Program-made: the position numbers and the translations under genes
Notes under the pieces: model-generated
The model's database searches: none
Told to the model about the DNA's origin: nothing
The model's input: the letters and a program-made list of their open reading frames with translations, nothing else
Origin: Bacteroidota bacterium
GTDB taxonomy: Bacteria; Bacteroidota; Bacteroidia; Chitinophagales; LD1
Direction of reading: 5' to 3'
DNA: 64,000 bases
NCBI GenBank assembly: GCA_018267365.1
Contig: JAFDYQ010000003.1
Span: forward strand, 177,404-241,403
Part shown: in pieces, positions 1 to 7,971 of the stretch
Layout of the letters: every line of letters begins with the position of its first letter
How positions within the stretch are numbered: position 1 is the first letter of the stretch

Positions 1-450
1 GGCGGTACACAGACTATCACCGTGACTACTCAACCGATGCATGGCACAGCTGTGGTCTCCGGCGATAGCATCATCTATACCGCTACGCCAGGTTATAGCG
101 GCATGGACACTTTCTACTACACTGCGTCTGTGAATGGTAGCGCACCATCGAATCCGGGCCGCGGTACGGTGAGAGTTTCACCTAATACTGCTGTGGTCGA
201 CATCGCTGCAACCAGTCATACTGTAGTATACCCTAATCCGGCCAGCAGCAGGCTGCATATCAGTACATCAAACTCTGATATCAGTACTGTGACCATATAT
301 GACATGCTGGGTAATGTGGTGAAGACCGACGCTATGACAAATAACATGTCTGTAGACGTTTCTTCATTCACCGAGGGTATTTATATCCTGCGCTTCAGCG
401 GTAGCGAAGGCAAGGTGATCAGCAGTGCCCGCTTTACAGTAGTGAAGTAA
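1..450 (+). CDS. Type IX-secreted protein, C-terminal part only
   Basis: The reading frame is open from base 1, so the N-terminus lies outside the window; 149 codons are visible. The first ~55 residues look like the end of an Ig/cadherin-like repeat (GYSGMDTFYYTASVNG is typical of such bacterial beta-sandwiches). Residues ~75-149 form a T9SS sorting domain: VVYPNPASSRLHIS, then IYDMLGNVV, then FTEGIYILRF, ending in a basic residue. Such proteins are exported by Sec and then moved across the outer membrane by the type IX system, with the tail as signal. The function of the missing part cannot be told. kdsB follows 11 bases after the stop. Confidence 0.9.
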   Translation, partial: GGTQTITVTTQPMHGTAVVSGDSIIYTATPGYSGMDTFYYTASVNGSAPSNPGRGTVRVSPNTAVVDIAATSHTVVYPNPASSRLHISTSNSDISTVTIYDMLGNVVKTDAMTNNMSVDVSSFTEGIYILRFSGSEGKVISSARFTVVK

Positions 451-461
451 ATCCATTATTT

Positions 462-1184
462 CTGAAGATACTAGGCGTCATACCAGCGCGCTATGCCTCC
501 ACCCGCCTGCCGGGCAAACCGCTCATAGATATAGGTGGCAAGACCATGATACAGCGCGTGTATGAGCAGGCGCAGCAGTCCCTCACCCTCACACAGGTGA
601 TCGTGGCGACTGATGATCAGCGGATATATGATACAGTAGCCGGCTTTGGCGGAGCGGTCGTGATGACAGCTCCGGATCATCAGAATGGTACCGGGCGTTG
701 TGCAGAGGTGCTGGCCAAAACTGATCAGGCTCCTGACGTCATCATCAACATCCAGGGCGACGAACCATTCATCCAGCCGGATCAGATCGACACGCTGGCC
801 GGGCTATTCAGTAATGAGAAATGTAGTATCGGCACACTGATCAAAAAATCAGAGGATATGGAGCTGCTACAAAGGCCATCTATCATCAAGGCGACTGTAG
901 ATAAAGACCTTCGTGCCTTGTACTTTAGCCGTAGCGTCATACCTTTTCGCAGGAACCCGGATCTCACCACCACATACTATAAACATATCGGCATCTACGG
1001 ATATCGCGCAGAGGTACTACGGGAGATAGTGAAGCTGCCACCATCGCCGCTAGAACTCACCGAAAGCCTGGAGCAGCTACGCTGGCTGGAGAATGGCTAT
1101 ACCATCTATACCGCTCTCACTGATCACGAGAGTATAGCTGTAGATGTGCCGGAAGATGTGGAAAGGGTAAGATCCCTGATCTGA
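462..1184 (+). CDS. kdsB: 3-deoxy-manno-octulosonate cytidylyltransferase
   Basis: CMP-Kdo synthetase activates Kdo with CTP for the inner core of LPS and acts in the cytoplasm. The first in-frame ATG is at 546, but the conserved nucleotide-binding N-terminus is encoded upstream of it. From a CTG at 462 the protein begins xKILGVIPARYASTRLPGKP, which is exactly how KdsB proteins start, and no ATG, GTG or TTG lies in frame between the upstream stop and that point. I therefore place the start at CTG 462, giving 240 residues, the normal family length. Also visible are NIQGDEPF in the middle and the C-terminal AVDVPEDVERV. The gene starts 11 bases after a secreted-protein gene and may depend on its transcription. 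Confidence 0.9.
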   Translation: MKILGVIPARYASTRLPGKPLIDIGGKTMIQRVYEQAQQSLTLTQVIVATDDQRIYDTVAGFGGAVVMTAPDHQNGTGRCAEVLAKTDQAPDVIINIQGDEPFIQPDQIDTLAGLFSNEKCSIGTLIKKSEDMELLQRPSIIKATVDKDLRALYFSRSVIPFRRNPDLTTTYYKHIGIYGYRAEVLREIVKLPPSPLELTESLEQLRWLENGYTIYTALTDHESIAVDVPEDVERVRSLI

Positions 1185-1186
1185 TA

Positions 1187-2176
1187 TCAAACCGGAAAAG
1201 AGAGGCGGAATATAGAGCCGCCTCCTGTATTGTCAGATAGCTCTATTTTACCTTTATATATTTCTACGAAACGTTTCACTATAAAAAGGCCCAGGCCGGT
1301 GCCTTTGGTTTTGCGGGTGTCCTCACTACCTATGCGGTAAAACTTCTCAAAGACTTTTTTCTTTTCAGCATCGGGTATGCCGTACCCCTCATCTTTTACC
1401 TCCAGCAGGATGCTCTTATCTGCTTGCCTGAGCGCTACCACTACATTCGTGTCGGGTCTGGAGTATTTGATCGCATTCTCGATCAGATTTATGATCACAG
1501 ATGTGAATCCTATCTGATCCGTATGATAGTAGATGCCCTCTTCTACATCAGCCCTGATAGACACCCTGTTCTTATTCTCCCGAAACTTGGCCGCTACCAG
1601 CTCCACGATGTCTGAGAGGTTTACTTCCTCATTGGCAAAGCCATGGGTGTCTCGCTCTATTTTGGCAGCAAAGAGGATGTTATCTACCAGTCCCTCCAGC
1701 CGCACTACATCGCCTAGGGCGTTATTGATCAGTTTGCCTTGTTGCTCCGGAGTCAGTTGTCTTTTTAGCATCGTCTCCAGAGATAGTTTCACGCTGGATA
1801 GAGGCGATTTAAGCTCATGTGTGATAGAGTGTAGAAAATTTCGCTGCTGCGCTGCCAATGCTATCTCCTTGCTAAAGATGCTCCTGACCTGCAGCAGCCC
1901 GAGCACCTGGAGTATCAGGAAGAAGGCACCCTCGCCCACTATCATGACTTTCTGCCGCTCATATTTGCTATATAGTTTCAGGTAGCTATCTGTATCCTCA
2001 TACTTCATTTTATTGCCTTGCGCCTCGTAAGCTACGCGGTTGAGCTCTACCTTTTCGGTGAATGCCTGTTCATTTTTCGAGGCCAGCAGGTAGCCCCACC
2101 AGAGGGTAAACACGAGTATGTAGCCCGATACGATGTAGAAGAGTACGAATGGATTGCGACCAAAAAATTTAAACAT
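1187..2176 (-). CDS. Membrane sensor histidine kinase, orphan
   Basis: A 329-residue sensor kinase. Two membrane segments (about residues 10-31 and 78-97) enclose a ~45-residue periplasmic loop, so the sensor part is small. Then come the dimerisation/H-box (FLHSITHELKSPLSSVKLSL, with the phospho-accepting His in THELKSP), the N-box (INLIENAIKYS), G1 (DEGYGIPD) and G2 (GTGLGLFIVKRF) of the HATPase domain. No response regulator is next to it, so its partner is encoded elsewhere. Its stop lies 2 bases from the kdsB stop (convergent), and it is divergent from the gene at 2251. The signal it senses cannot be inferred. Confidence 0.93.
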   Translation of the reverse strand: MFKFFGRNPFVLFYIVSGYILVFTLWWGYLLASKNEQAFTEKVELNRVAYEAQGNKMKYEDTDSYLKLYSKYERQKVMIVGEGAFFLILQVLGLLQVRSIFSKEIALAAQQRNFLHSITHELKSPLSSVKLSLETMLKRQLTPEQQGKLINNALGDVVRLEGLVDNILFAAKIERDTHGFANEEVNLSDIVELVAAKFRENKNRVSIRADVEEGIYYHTDQIGFTSVIINLIENAIKYSRPDTNVVVALRQADKSILLEVKDEGYGIPDAEKKKVFEKFYRIGSEDTRKTKGTGLGLFIVKRFVEIYKGKIELSDNTGGGSIFRLSFPV

Positions 2177-2250
2177 AGGGGAGTCTTGTCTAAGGCTAAA
2201 ATAGCCTAAAGCCTAAGATAGTTTATCATCATTTTGTAAATTTAAGCTCG

Positions 2251-3069
2251 ATGGCAAAGAGAAAGAAAAAGACAAATGATGAACTGACTACGGAAAATGA
2301 ACTCATGAAGCTCAAAATGATGGCTGAGTTTGGGGGAGATTTTGCGGGCTCGGAGCACCTGCCGCCGGACGTCGAAAATGCATTTTTGCGCCAGATCAAT
2401 AAGTTTCACCAGATGCATGACAAGGCGGGTATGATCCGCATCTATGATTTCATAGGTGAGCCGCTCTACAACCATGTGCATGATCTGTCTGACCGCGAGG
2501 TGCCAAAGGAGCTGAAGAAGATCCGCAAGCTGCTGGCTCGCAAAGGCATAGTGGTAGATACCCTCAGCGGAGTATCAGATAGAGAGCTGTACCGCTTTAT
2601 CACTGAGGAAGTATTCAAGCAAGAGATACAGAATATCAGGATGCCAAACTGGACCATACACCTGATATATGAGGAGTTTTATCCCAGTGATGAGTTTGAT
2701 GTAAAGAATCAGGCAGGGCACACGCTGGCGCTGATCTTTGACAAGGGCTTTATCTCACCTGACTTTGTGCTGGCCGAGGAGATGAAAAATGAACTGGGTC
2801 TCAGTATAGATCGGGAGGAACTGGTAGAGCGCATCGATACATTCAAATTAGGGTTTAACCAGATGCAACTGCTCGGGGCTAATTTTCATGCAGTAGAAAT
2901 ATCAGAAGATCGTACGCAGGCGCAGGTGGAGGTCACCGCAGAGTACCGCACTCAGTCTCAGAAGGGGAGGCGATTTAAAAAGGAGACGTCAGAAGTCAAG
3001 ATGCATCTGTCTCGCGATACGGATACGCAGATGTGGATGGTCTCTCAGCTGACCTGCGACAAACTGTAA
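2251..3069 (+). CDS. Conserved hypothetical cytoplasmic protein
   Basis: A 272-residue protein with no signal peptide or membrane segment. It starts with a strongly basic tract (AKRKKKTNDE), followed by a helical, acidic/basic mixed region (LPPDVENAFLRQINKFHQMH). The last third (about 200-272) has an alternating strand pattern ending KMHLSRDTDTQMWMVSQL, like a small NTF2-like or cystatin-like beta sheet. I do not recognise a named family. Length and composition are normal and the reading frame is intact. It is transcribed alone, divergently from the histidine kinase. Confidence 0.75.
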   Translation: MAKRKKKTNDELTTENELMKLKMMAEFGGDFAGSEHLPPDVENAFLRQINKFHQMHDKAGMIRIYDFIGEPLYNHVHDLSDREVPKELKKIRKLLARKGIVVDTLSGVSDRELYRFITEEVFKQEIQNIRMPNWTIHLIYEEFYPSDEFDVKNQAGHTLALIFDKGFISPDFVLAEEMKNELGLSIDREELVERIDTFKLGFNQMQLLGANFHAVEISEDRTQAQVEVTAEYRTQSQKGRRFKKETSEVKMHLSRDTDTQMWMVSQLTCDKL

Positions 3070-3169
3070 GTGGAGGAGCGAAGGTCAGGTACCCGGACTA
3101 TGCAGAGTAGCCGGAAAGAAGAAAAATCAGCATATTTGAATCAATAACTCACTAAACACAAACTTACGC

Positions 3170-3613
3170 ATGCATACTATCAGGCTCCTACTATCTGTGG
3201 CTTTGTTGTCTATAGTTTCACTGGCAGCCCGCGCTGACAAGGATCCATTCTGTAGGATATGGTATAACCAGGAGAAGGACGCGAAACTGGAAGTCTATCA
3301 GGTAGGTAATACGTTTGAAGCAAAGATCGTGTGGCTCAAAGAGCCCAATGAGAATGGCAAACCAAAGGTAGATAAGAACAACCCGGACGAAAAGCTGCGC
3401 ACCCGCCCGGCACTGGGACTGGTGATCCTGCACGGGCTGGTGAAAAGCAAAGATGAGCCCAACTACTATGACAATGGTAAGGTCTATGATCCTAAGAATG
3501 GCAAAACATATGACTGTCATCTGACACTAAAGGGTAAGACAGCCGAACTGCGCGGATTTGTACTCGGAATGTCGTTTCTGGGCAGGACGTCCGTCTGGAC
3601 GCAGGCTGATTAA
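3170..3613 (+). CDS. DUF2147-type exported protein
   Basis: 147 residues with a signal peptide (about 1-22, cleaved after AARA). The mature part follows the DUF2147 pattern: an opening G/CxW-like strand (FCRIWYNQEKDAKLEVYQ), the central strand FEAKIVWLKEP, the block RPALGLVILHGL, the motif NGKVYDPKNGKTYDCHLTL and the closing ELRGFVLGMSFLGRTSVW. Members are lipocalin-like beta-barrel proteins of the periplasm with no assigned reaction. A weak -7 match (CATATTTG) lies about 30 bases upstream. Confidence 0.85.
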   Translation: MHTIRLLLSVALLSIVSLAARADKDPFCRIWYNQEKDAKLEVYQVGNTFEAKIVWLKEPNENGKPKVDKNNPDEKLRTRPALGLVILHGLVKSKDEPNYYDNGKVYDPKNGKTYDCHLTLKGKTAELRGFVLGMSFLGRTSVWTQAD

Positions 3614-3617
3614 GGTT

Positions 3618-3647
3618 TTTGTCCTTTTTAGTACACTTTTACGTTTG
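3618..3647 (+). promoter_or_regulatory. Bacteroidota-type promoter
   Basis: TTTG (3618-3621), an 18-base spacer and a perfect TAnnTTTG (TACGTTTG, 3640-3647) match the -33/-7 consensus of the Bacteroidota primary sigma factor. It would drive the M23 peptidase gene with a leader of about 60 bases. Confidence 0.6.
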
Positions 3648-3713
3648 CCGCGTTCACTTATAGCGTTCTGTCGTCCAGCACTCTGAGGTATTTTTATATC
3701 TCAATCTCTGCGC

Positions 3714-5072
3714 ATGAAAAATACATATCTTACTATTATATCATTTCTGTCTGTAGTAGCCGTAGCCTCTACGGCCGGAGTTTTGATACGTGGGCATCAG
3801 GACCCTTCCCTGTATAGTAGGGCTATAGCCGAAACACGGAGTGCAGTGGAGGAAATACAGGAGCCGATTTACAAATACGGTCTCAATCTGAATGACTATA
3901 CAGTAATAGACCAAAAAGTAGAACGTAATGAACTACTCACAGATATTTTGGTCAAGCACAATGTAGCGTATCAGACTGTGAAGATCCTTATCCAGGAATC
4001 TCAGGATATTTTCAACTTCCGCAAGATGAAGGCCGGAGCCAGGTACACAGTGCTGGGCACTAATACGGATACTGGCTTTGTGGCAAAAAAGATAGTATAT
4101 GAAGAGAATAAACTGAACTATGTAGTATTTAACCTGGATGACTCGCTGTACATCTATCGTGGTACTAATCAGGTGAAGCGCCGCAGGCAGGAAGTGGCAG
4201 GTGTGATCAATGGATCTCTGTATGAAACCTTTGATGACCTCAATGTGCCGGCCAGCCTGGCTATGAGACTGGCCGATATATTTTCCTGCACGATAGATTT
4301 CTACAAAATACAAAAGGGCGATAAGTTTAAGATCATTTACGATCAGGATTTCGTAGATGATAAGCCCATAGGAGTAGGGCAGGTAAGCGCAGCCTGCTTT
4401 ACCAGTAGCGGCAAAGATTACTATGCCTTCTACTATGAAAAGGATAAAGCGCACGTAGGAGAATACTATGATGAGCAGGGGAATAGTATGCGCAAGCAAT
4501 TTCTAAAAGCACCGCTCAAGTTTTTTCAGATTACATCACGGTATAACCTGCATCGTTTTCACCCGGTGGCAATGGAATGGCGCGCACACCTGGGTACTGA
4601 CTACGCGGCTGCCTATGGCACGCCGATATTGGCTACTGCAGATGGCGTGGTAGAGGAGGCTCAGTTTGGTGTGTATAACGGGAACTACGTAAAAATACGC
4701 CACAACGGGCAGTACAAAACGCAATACCTGCATATGAGCAAAATAGCGCAGGGTATGCATCGTGGCAGGCATGTACACCAGGGCGAGGTGATAGGCTATG
4801 TGGGAAGTACCGGACTGGCTACCGGTCCCCATGTGTGCTACAGGTTCTGGAAAGATGGCCAGCAAGTAGATCCATTCAAACAGAAACTCCAGTTTAGTGA
4901 GCCTCTGGCAAAGAAATACAAAGGAGACTTTTTGGCTCAATCGGCACCGTTTCGCAAGGATATAGATCAGCTGGCATACGGTACTAAGCCTGTGCTGCCC
5001 GAGCAAGAGAAACTGCAAGCTATGAAGGCAGAATATGATGCTACTGCATTTGCTACACGTATGTTCCTGTAA
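3714..5072 (+). CDS. M23-family cell-wall metallopeptidase
   Basis: A 452-residue envelope protein with an N-terminal membrane anchor or signal (about 5-25), a long N-terminal part (about 60-270) of the OapA/LysM-like type found in peptidoglycan hydrolases, and a C-terminal LytM/M23 domain (about 271-400). Zinc-site residues are visible: H292 and D296 in HLGTDYA, and H340 in YLHMS. The usual final HxH reads GPHVCYRF here, so H373 is present and C375 replaces the second, zinc-binding His. M23 enzymes cut cross-links in peptidoglycan. Monocistronic, with its own promoter. Confidence 0.92.
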   Translation: MKNTYLTIISFLSVVAVASTAGVLIRGHQDPSLYSRAIAETRSAVEEIQEPIYKYGLNLNDYTVIDQKVERNELLTDILVKHNVAYQTVKILIQESQDIFNFRKMKAGARYTVLGTNTDTGFVAKKIVYEENKLNYVVFNLDDSLYIYRGTNQVKRRRQEVAGVINGSLYETFDDLNVPASLAMRLADIFSCTIDFYKIQKGDKFKIIYDQDFVDDKPIGVGQVSAACFTSSGKDYYAFYYEKDKAHVGEYYDEQGNSMRKQFLKAPLKFFQITSRYNLHRFHPVAMEWRAHLGTDYAAAYGTPILATADGVVEEAQFGVYNGNYVKIRHNGQYKTQYLHMSKIAQGMHRGRHVHQGEVIGYVGSTGLATGPHVCYRFWKDGQQVDPFKQKLQFSEPLAKKYKGDFLAQSAPFRKDIDQLAYGTKPVLPEQEKLQAMKAEYDATAFATRMFL

Positions 5073-5079
5073 ACTTCCC

Positions 5080-6069
5080 CTACCTCACTATCACCAGTCT
5101 CTGCTGGGATATATTTTGGCTATCGGAGTCCGTGAGGTGGCAAATGTAAGTGCCAGTGCTCAGTTGTGAGATGTCAATATCGCGCCTTTCATTCAGATCA
5201 GCGTCCAGTACTTTGCGTCCCAGCGCATCACTCATGCTAAAGTGTACTCCGCCTACAGAAGCATCTGCTGTAATGTGCAATATGTCTGAGGCCGGATTTG
5301 GCATCAGCTTGTAGCGGCTCTCCGGTGCCTGCTGCACGGCTGCGGGTGCAGACGTGGCCGTATCCTCACCTGCATAGAGCAGCCGGATGTCATCTATCCA
5401 GGTAGCATTGCCAGCCAGTGCGGGATTGCCAAAACGACCACCGTAGAAGATAATTTTGACGGTATCCGCCTGACCGGGCATCAGATACCTGATGCTGTCT
5501 TTGATCTCAAACCACTCGTCTGACCGCACATGAGTATCGGGCACATCTCGGGTGGAGAAGGCCAGTGTATCTACCCTGTGTGCCAGGCTATCCCAGCGGG
5601 TGAAAAGATACATGTAGCTAAAGGTGTCTGCAAGGTCATGGCTCATCATGAGCCAGAAATCCAATTTGACAGGATTGCTGTCTATGGGCAGGCCATACTG
5701 TGGTACCGGCTGACCGATGCGGATAGCACTATCGCTGGCATCCTGATACCCGCCATATACCAGCATGCCCGGCTGAAGGACTATATCATTGAAGAATGAA
5801 GTGTCGCTGCTCATCACCGCACTGAAGCGACCTGAGTGTACGTACAGAGGGTTTTCCTCAAGGAAGACGAATTTATTGAAATTGAGCCCGCAGCTCTGCT
5901 CAGGTATGCCCCATTCAACAGGCAGGTCTACATTGCGCCCGCAGCAGCGAAACTGCCTGCGCCGCCAGCCCTCCATGTCTCCATTGATCAGGCCGTGCTG
6001 TGATGAGGCCGTATCGACTATCGCCAGGACAAAGAATGCAATAGCCAGCAGATGACATCTCATATCCAC
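5080..6069 (-). CDS. Type IX-secreted protein with N-terminal carbohydrate-binding-like domain
   Basis: 329 residues. A signal peptide (about 1-23) is followed by a beta-rich domain (25-235) opening LINGDMEGW. This resembles the galactose-binding-like folds often found at the front of secreted Bacteroidota proteins; WIDDIRLLYAG is the typical closing strand. A Pro/Ala linker leads to a T9SS sorting domain (about 255-329; YKLMPNPASDILHIT, STGTYICHL). Probably a surface or secreted binding protein; no catalytic motif is seen. Convergent with the M23 gene, 7 bases apart. Confidence 0.85.
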   Translation of the reverse strand: MDMRCHLLAIAFFVLAIVDTASSQHGLINGDMEGWRRRQFRCCGRNVDLPVEWGIPEQSCGLNFNKFVFLEENPLYVHSGRFSAVMSSDTSFFNDIVLQPGMLVYGGYQDASDSAIRIGQPVPQYGLPIDSNPVKLDFWLMMSHDLADTFSYMYLFTRWDSLAHRVDTLAFSTRDVPDTHVRSDEWFEIKDSIRYLMPGQADTVKIIFYGGRFGNPALAGNATWIDDIRLLYAGEDTATSAPAAVQQAPESRYKLMPNPASDILHITADASVGGVHFSMSDALGRKVLDADLNERRDIDISQLSTGTYICHLTDSDSQNISQQRLVIVR

Positions 6070-6198
6070 GAAGATACTTATTTAATGGTCACGAAGGACA
6101 GTCTCACTGTCCCGCCTTTCGCGCCATGATTTTGCCTGTCTGCCGTTATTAACATCTTTATATATATAAGCACTCTGGAATCGATTTATTTTGATGAT

Positions 6199-6687
6199 AT
6201 GAAATGCCTGCTCGCCTTATTATTGACCGGATATATATGGGCTTCTTATGCGCAAACAGCTGAAGTGGTCAAGTTTGGCGAGCTCCAGAAAGTAATGATG
6301 GCGAAAAACGACACAACCTATGTCATCAACTTTTGGGCGACCTGGTGTGTGCCTTGCGTTAAAGAGTTTCCTGCTTTTCGGGCGCTGGCTGCGAAGCACA
6401 AAAATGAGAAAGTACGTGTTGTGATGGTCAGTCTGGACTTTGCGAGTGAGAAGGATAAGACCCTTGCGCCATTCCTGTCAAAACATCAGATAGATGCCCG
6501 AATCATGCTACTGGATGAGCCGGACTACAACTCGTGGATAGACAGAGTAGAGAAATCATGGGGAGGAGAGATACCTGTCACGCTGATAGTAAATGGTGCT
6601 ACGGGCATCCGCACCTTTTTTGATCATGACTTTACCCCCGTATCCTTAGAAGAAACTTTTACTAAAACAATAAATAAACAGCAATGA
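6199..6687 (+). CDS. TlpA-like thioredoxin-fold protein
   Basis: 162 residues with a signal peptide (about 1-18, cut near YAQ). A thioredoxin fold follows with WATWCVPC, the active-site cysteines being C50 and C53 and the spacer VP as in TlpA/ResA reductants. The later cis-proline region GEIPVTLIV is present. It likely acts in the periplasm as a thiol-disulfide reductant. The stop overlaps the ATG of the next thioredoxin-fold gene (ATGA), so the two are translationally coupled. Confidence 0.92.
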   Translation: MKCLLALLLTGYIWASYAQTAEVVKFGELQKVMMAKNDTTYVINFWATWCVPCVKEFPAFRALAAKHKNEKVRVVMVSLDFASEKDKTLAPFLSKHQIDARIMLLDEPDYNSWIDRVEKSWGGEIPVTLIVNGATGIRTFFDHDFTPVSLEETFTKTINKQQ

Positions 6688-7316
6688 AAAAGATCTCAAA
6701 ATTTCAATCGTATGGCATAGTGGCTCTGACTATGGTGGCTGGCCTGCTTATGTCTTTCGCTCCAGGCAAGAGCTACAAGATCGGAGACAGCGTGGCTGAT
6801 TTCAAGCTCAAGAATACTGAGAACGGAAAGTATGTTTCTATGGCTTCGTTTCCCAATGCAAAGGGGTATATAGTAGTATTCACTTGCAACCATTGTCCCT
6901 TTGCCAAGAAGTATGAGCAGCGTATCATGGATCTGGACAAAAAATATGCCTCTGTGGGCTACCCTGTCATAGCTATCAGCCCAAACGATCCGGCGGTAGC
7001 ACCCGAGGACTCATATGATGAACTGGGAAAGAGGGCCAAAGAAAAGGGCTATACATTCCCGTACACATTTGATGAAACTCAGACGGTCGCTCAGGCTTTT
7101 GGCGCTACCAAGACACCTCACGTTTTTCTGATCAATAAGGAAGGCGGTAAACTGATCCTGAAATATGCAGGAGCTATAGACGACAATACTGAAGACGCCG
7201 CTAAAGTGACCAAGAACTATCTGGCAGATGCAATAGCTGAGGTAATGGCAGGTAAGGCAGTCACCGTGACCGAAACGAAATCAGTAGGGTGCACCATCAA
7301 GTGGAAGCAGAGCTAA
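6684..7316 (+). CDS. AhpC/TSA-like thioredoxin-family protein
   Basis: 210 residues. An N-terminal signal or anchor (about 8-28) is followed by a peroxiredoxin-like thioredoxin fold (33-190). The active site reads FTCNHCPFAKK with C68 and C71, a CxxC in place of the single peroxidatic Cys. Further motifs are YPVIAISPNDP and the cis-Pro loop ATKTPHVFLI. This CNHCPFAKK type is widespread in Bacteroidota and is annotated as a redoxin; its substrate is unknown. It is translated from an ATGA overlap with the TlpA-like gene, so the pair probably works together on extracytoplasmic thiols. Confidence 0.9.
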   Translation: MKKISKFQSYGIVALTMVAGLLMSFAPGKSYKIGDSVADFKLKNTENGKYVSMASFPNAKGYIVVFTCNHCPFAKKYEQRIMDLDKKYASVGYPVIAISPNDPAVAPEDSYDELGKRAKEKGYTFPYTFDETQTVAQAFGATKTPHVFLINKEGGKLILKYAGAIDDNTEDAAKVTKNYLADAIAEVMAGKAVTVTETKSVGCTIKWKQS

Positions 7317-7337
7317 TACTACATATATAATCTTAGT

Positions 7338-7361
7338 AAGCCTCCTTCGGGAGGCTTTTTT
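7338..7361 (+). terminator. Rho-independent terminator
   Basis: A perfect 8-bp stem AAGCCTCC / GGAGGCTT with a TTCG tetraloop and a run of six T ends the thioredoxin-like operon just before the convergent stop at 7363. Confidence 0.9.
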
Positions 7362-7362
7362 G

Positions 7363-7971
7363 TTAGGGGTTGGTGGCCTCTGCAGGAGCGTCTCCAGTGC
7401 GCAATCTCGCGGCTTTGTAAAACCAGCGCTTGTAGTAAGGCTCATCCAGGCCTGAGACCATCACCCCACCATGTACAGCTGCATGCGCAAATTTGCCATT
7501 CTGCAGGTAGATGCCAACATGATACAGATAGTGGCCGTTGATATTGAAAAATACGAAGTCACCTTCTTTTAGCTCACTGGGTAGCACTACATCACATTTC
7601 TTGAAAATATCTCCTGCAGAACCACCGAGATCCGTAGCATACAGCCGGTTAAAAACGGAAGACGCGAAACCAGAACAGTCCGTTCCTTTTTTTGTTTTGC
7701 CACCCCAGTGGTAGGGGGTACCGAGCCACGCATAGGTCTCAAAGTACAGATTAGGATCTTCGGCCTCTATGATGTTGATGTTTTTTGACTGGTAGTAGCT
7801 GTGAAGGTCAGTAAAGCTCAGATTAGAATAGTCCAGCGTATCCGGTTTTGAGACTGAGCCTTGCGCCCGGAGACCAGAAACCACCGCCAGGGACAATACT
7901 ATTAGTAATCCTATCTTCCTTCCGAAAGACCACCAGGACAATAAATAAGTATGTACTACTGATCTAGGCAT
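7363..7971 (-). CDS. NlpC/P60 cysteine peptidase
   Basis: 202 residues with a signal or anchor segment (about 16-36). The NlpC/P60 domain covers about 75-195: GTPYHWGGKTKKGTDCSGF carries the catalytic C99, and YLYHVGIYL carries H151. The third polar residue is probably H163 or H167 in FAHAAVHGG. Such enzymes cleave stem peptides of peptidoglycan at the cell wall. The ATG lies 8 bases inside the end of the upstream permease gene, so the two form an operon and are co-translated. Confidence 0.9.
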   Translation of the reverse strand: MPRSVVHTYLLSWWSFGRKIGLLIVLSLAVVSGLRAQGSVSKPDTLDYSNLSFTDLHSYYQSKNINIIEAEDPNLYFETYAWLGTPYHWGGKTKKGTDCSGFASSVFNRLYATDLGGSAGDIFKKCDVVLPSELKEGDFVFFNINGHYLYHVGIYLQNGKFAHAAVHGGVMVSGLDEPYYKRWFYKAARLRTGDAPAEATNP

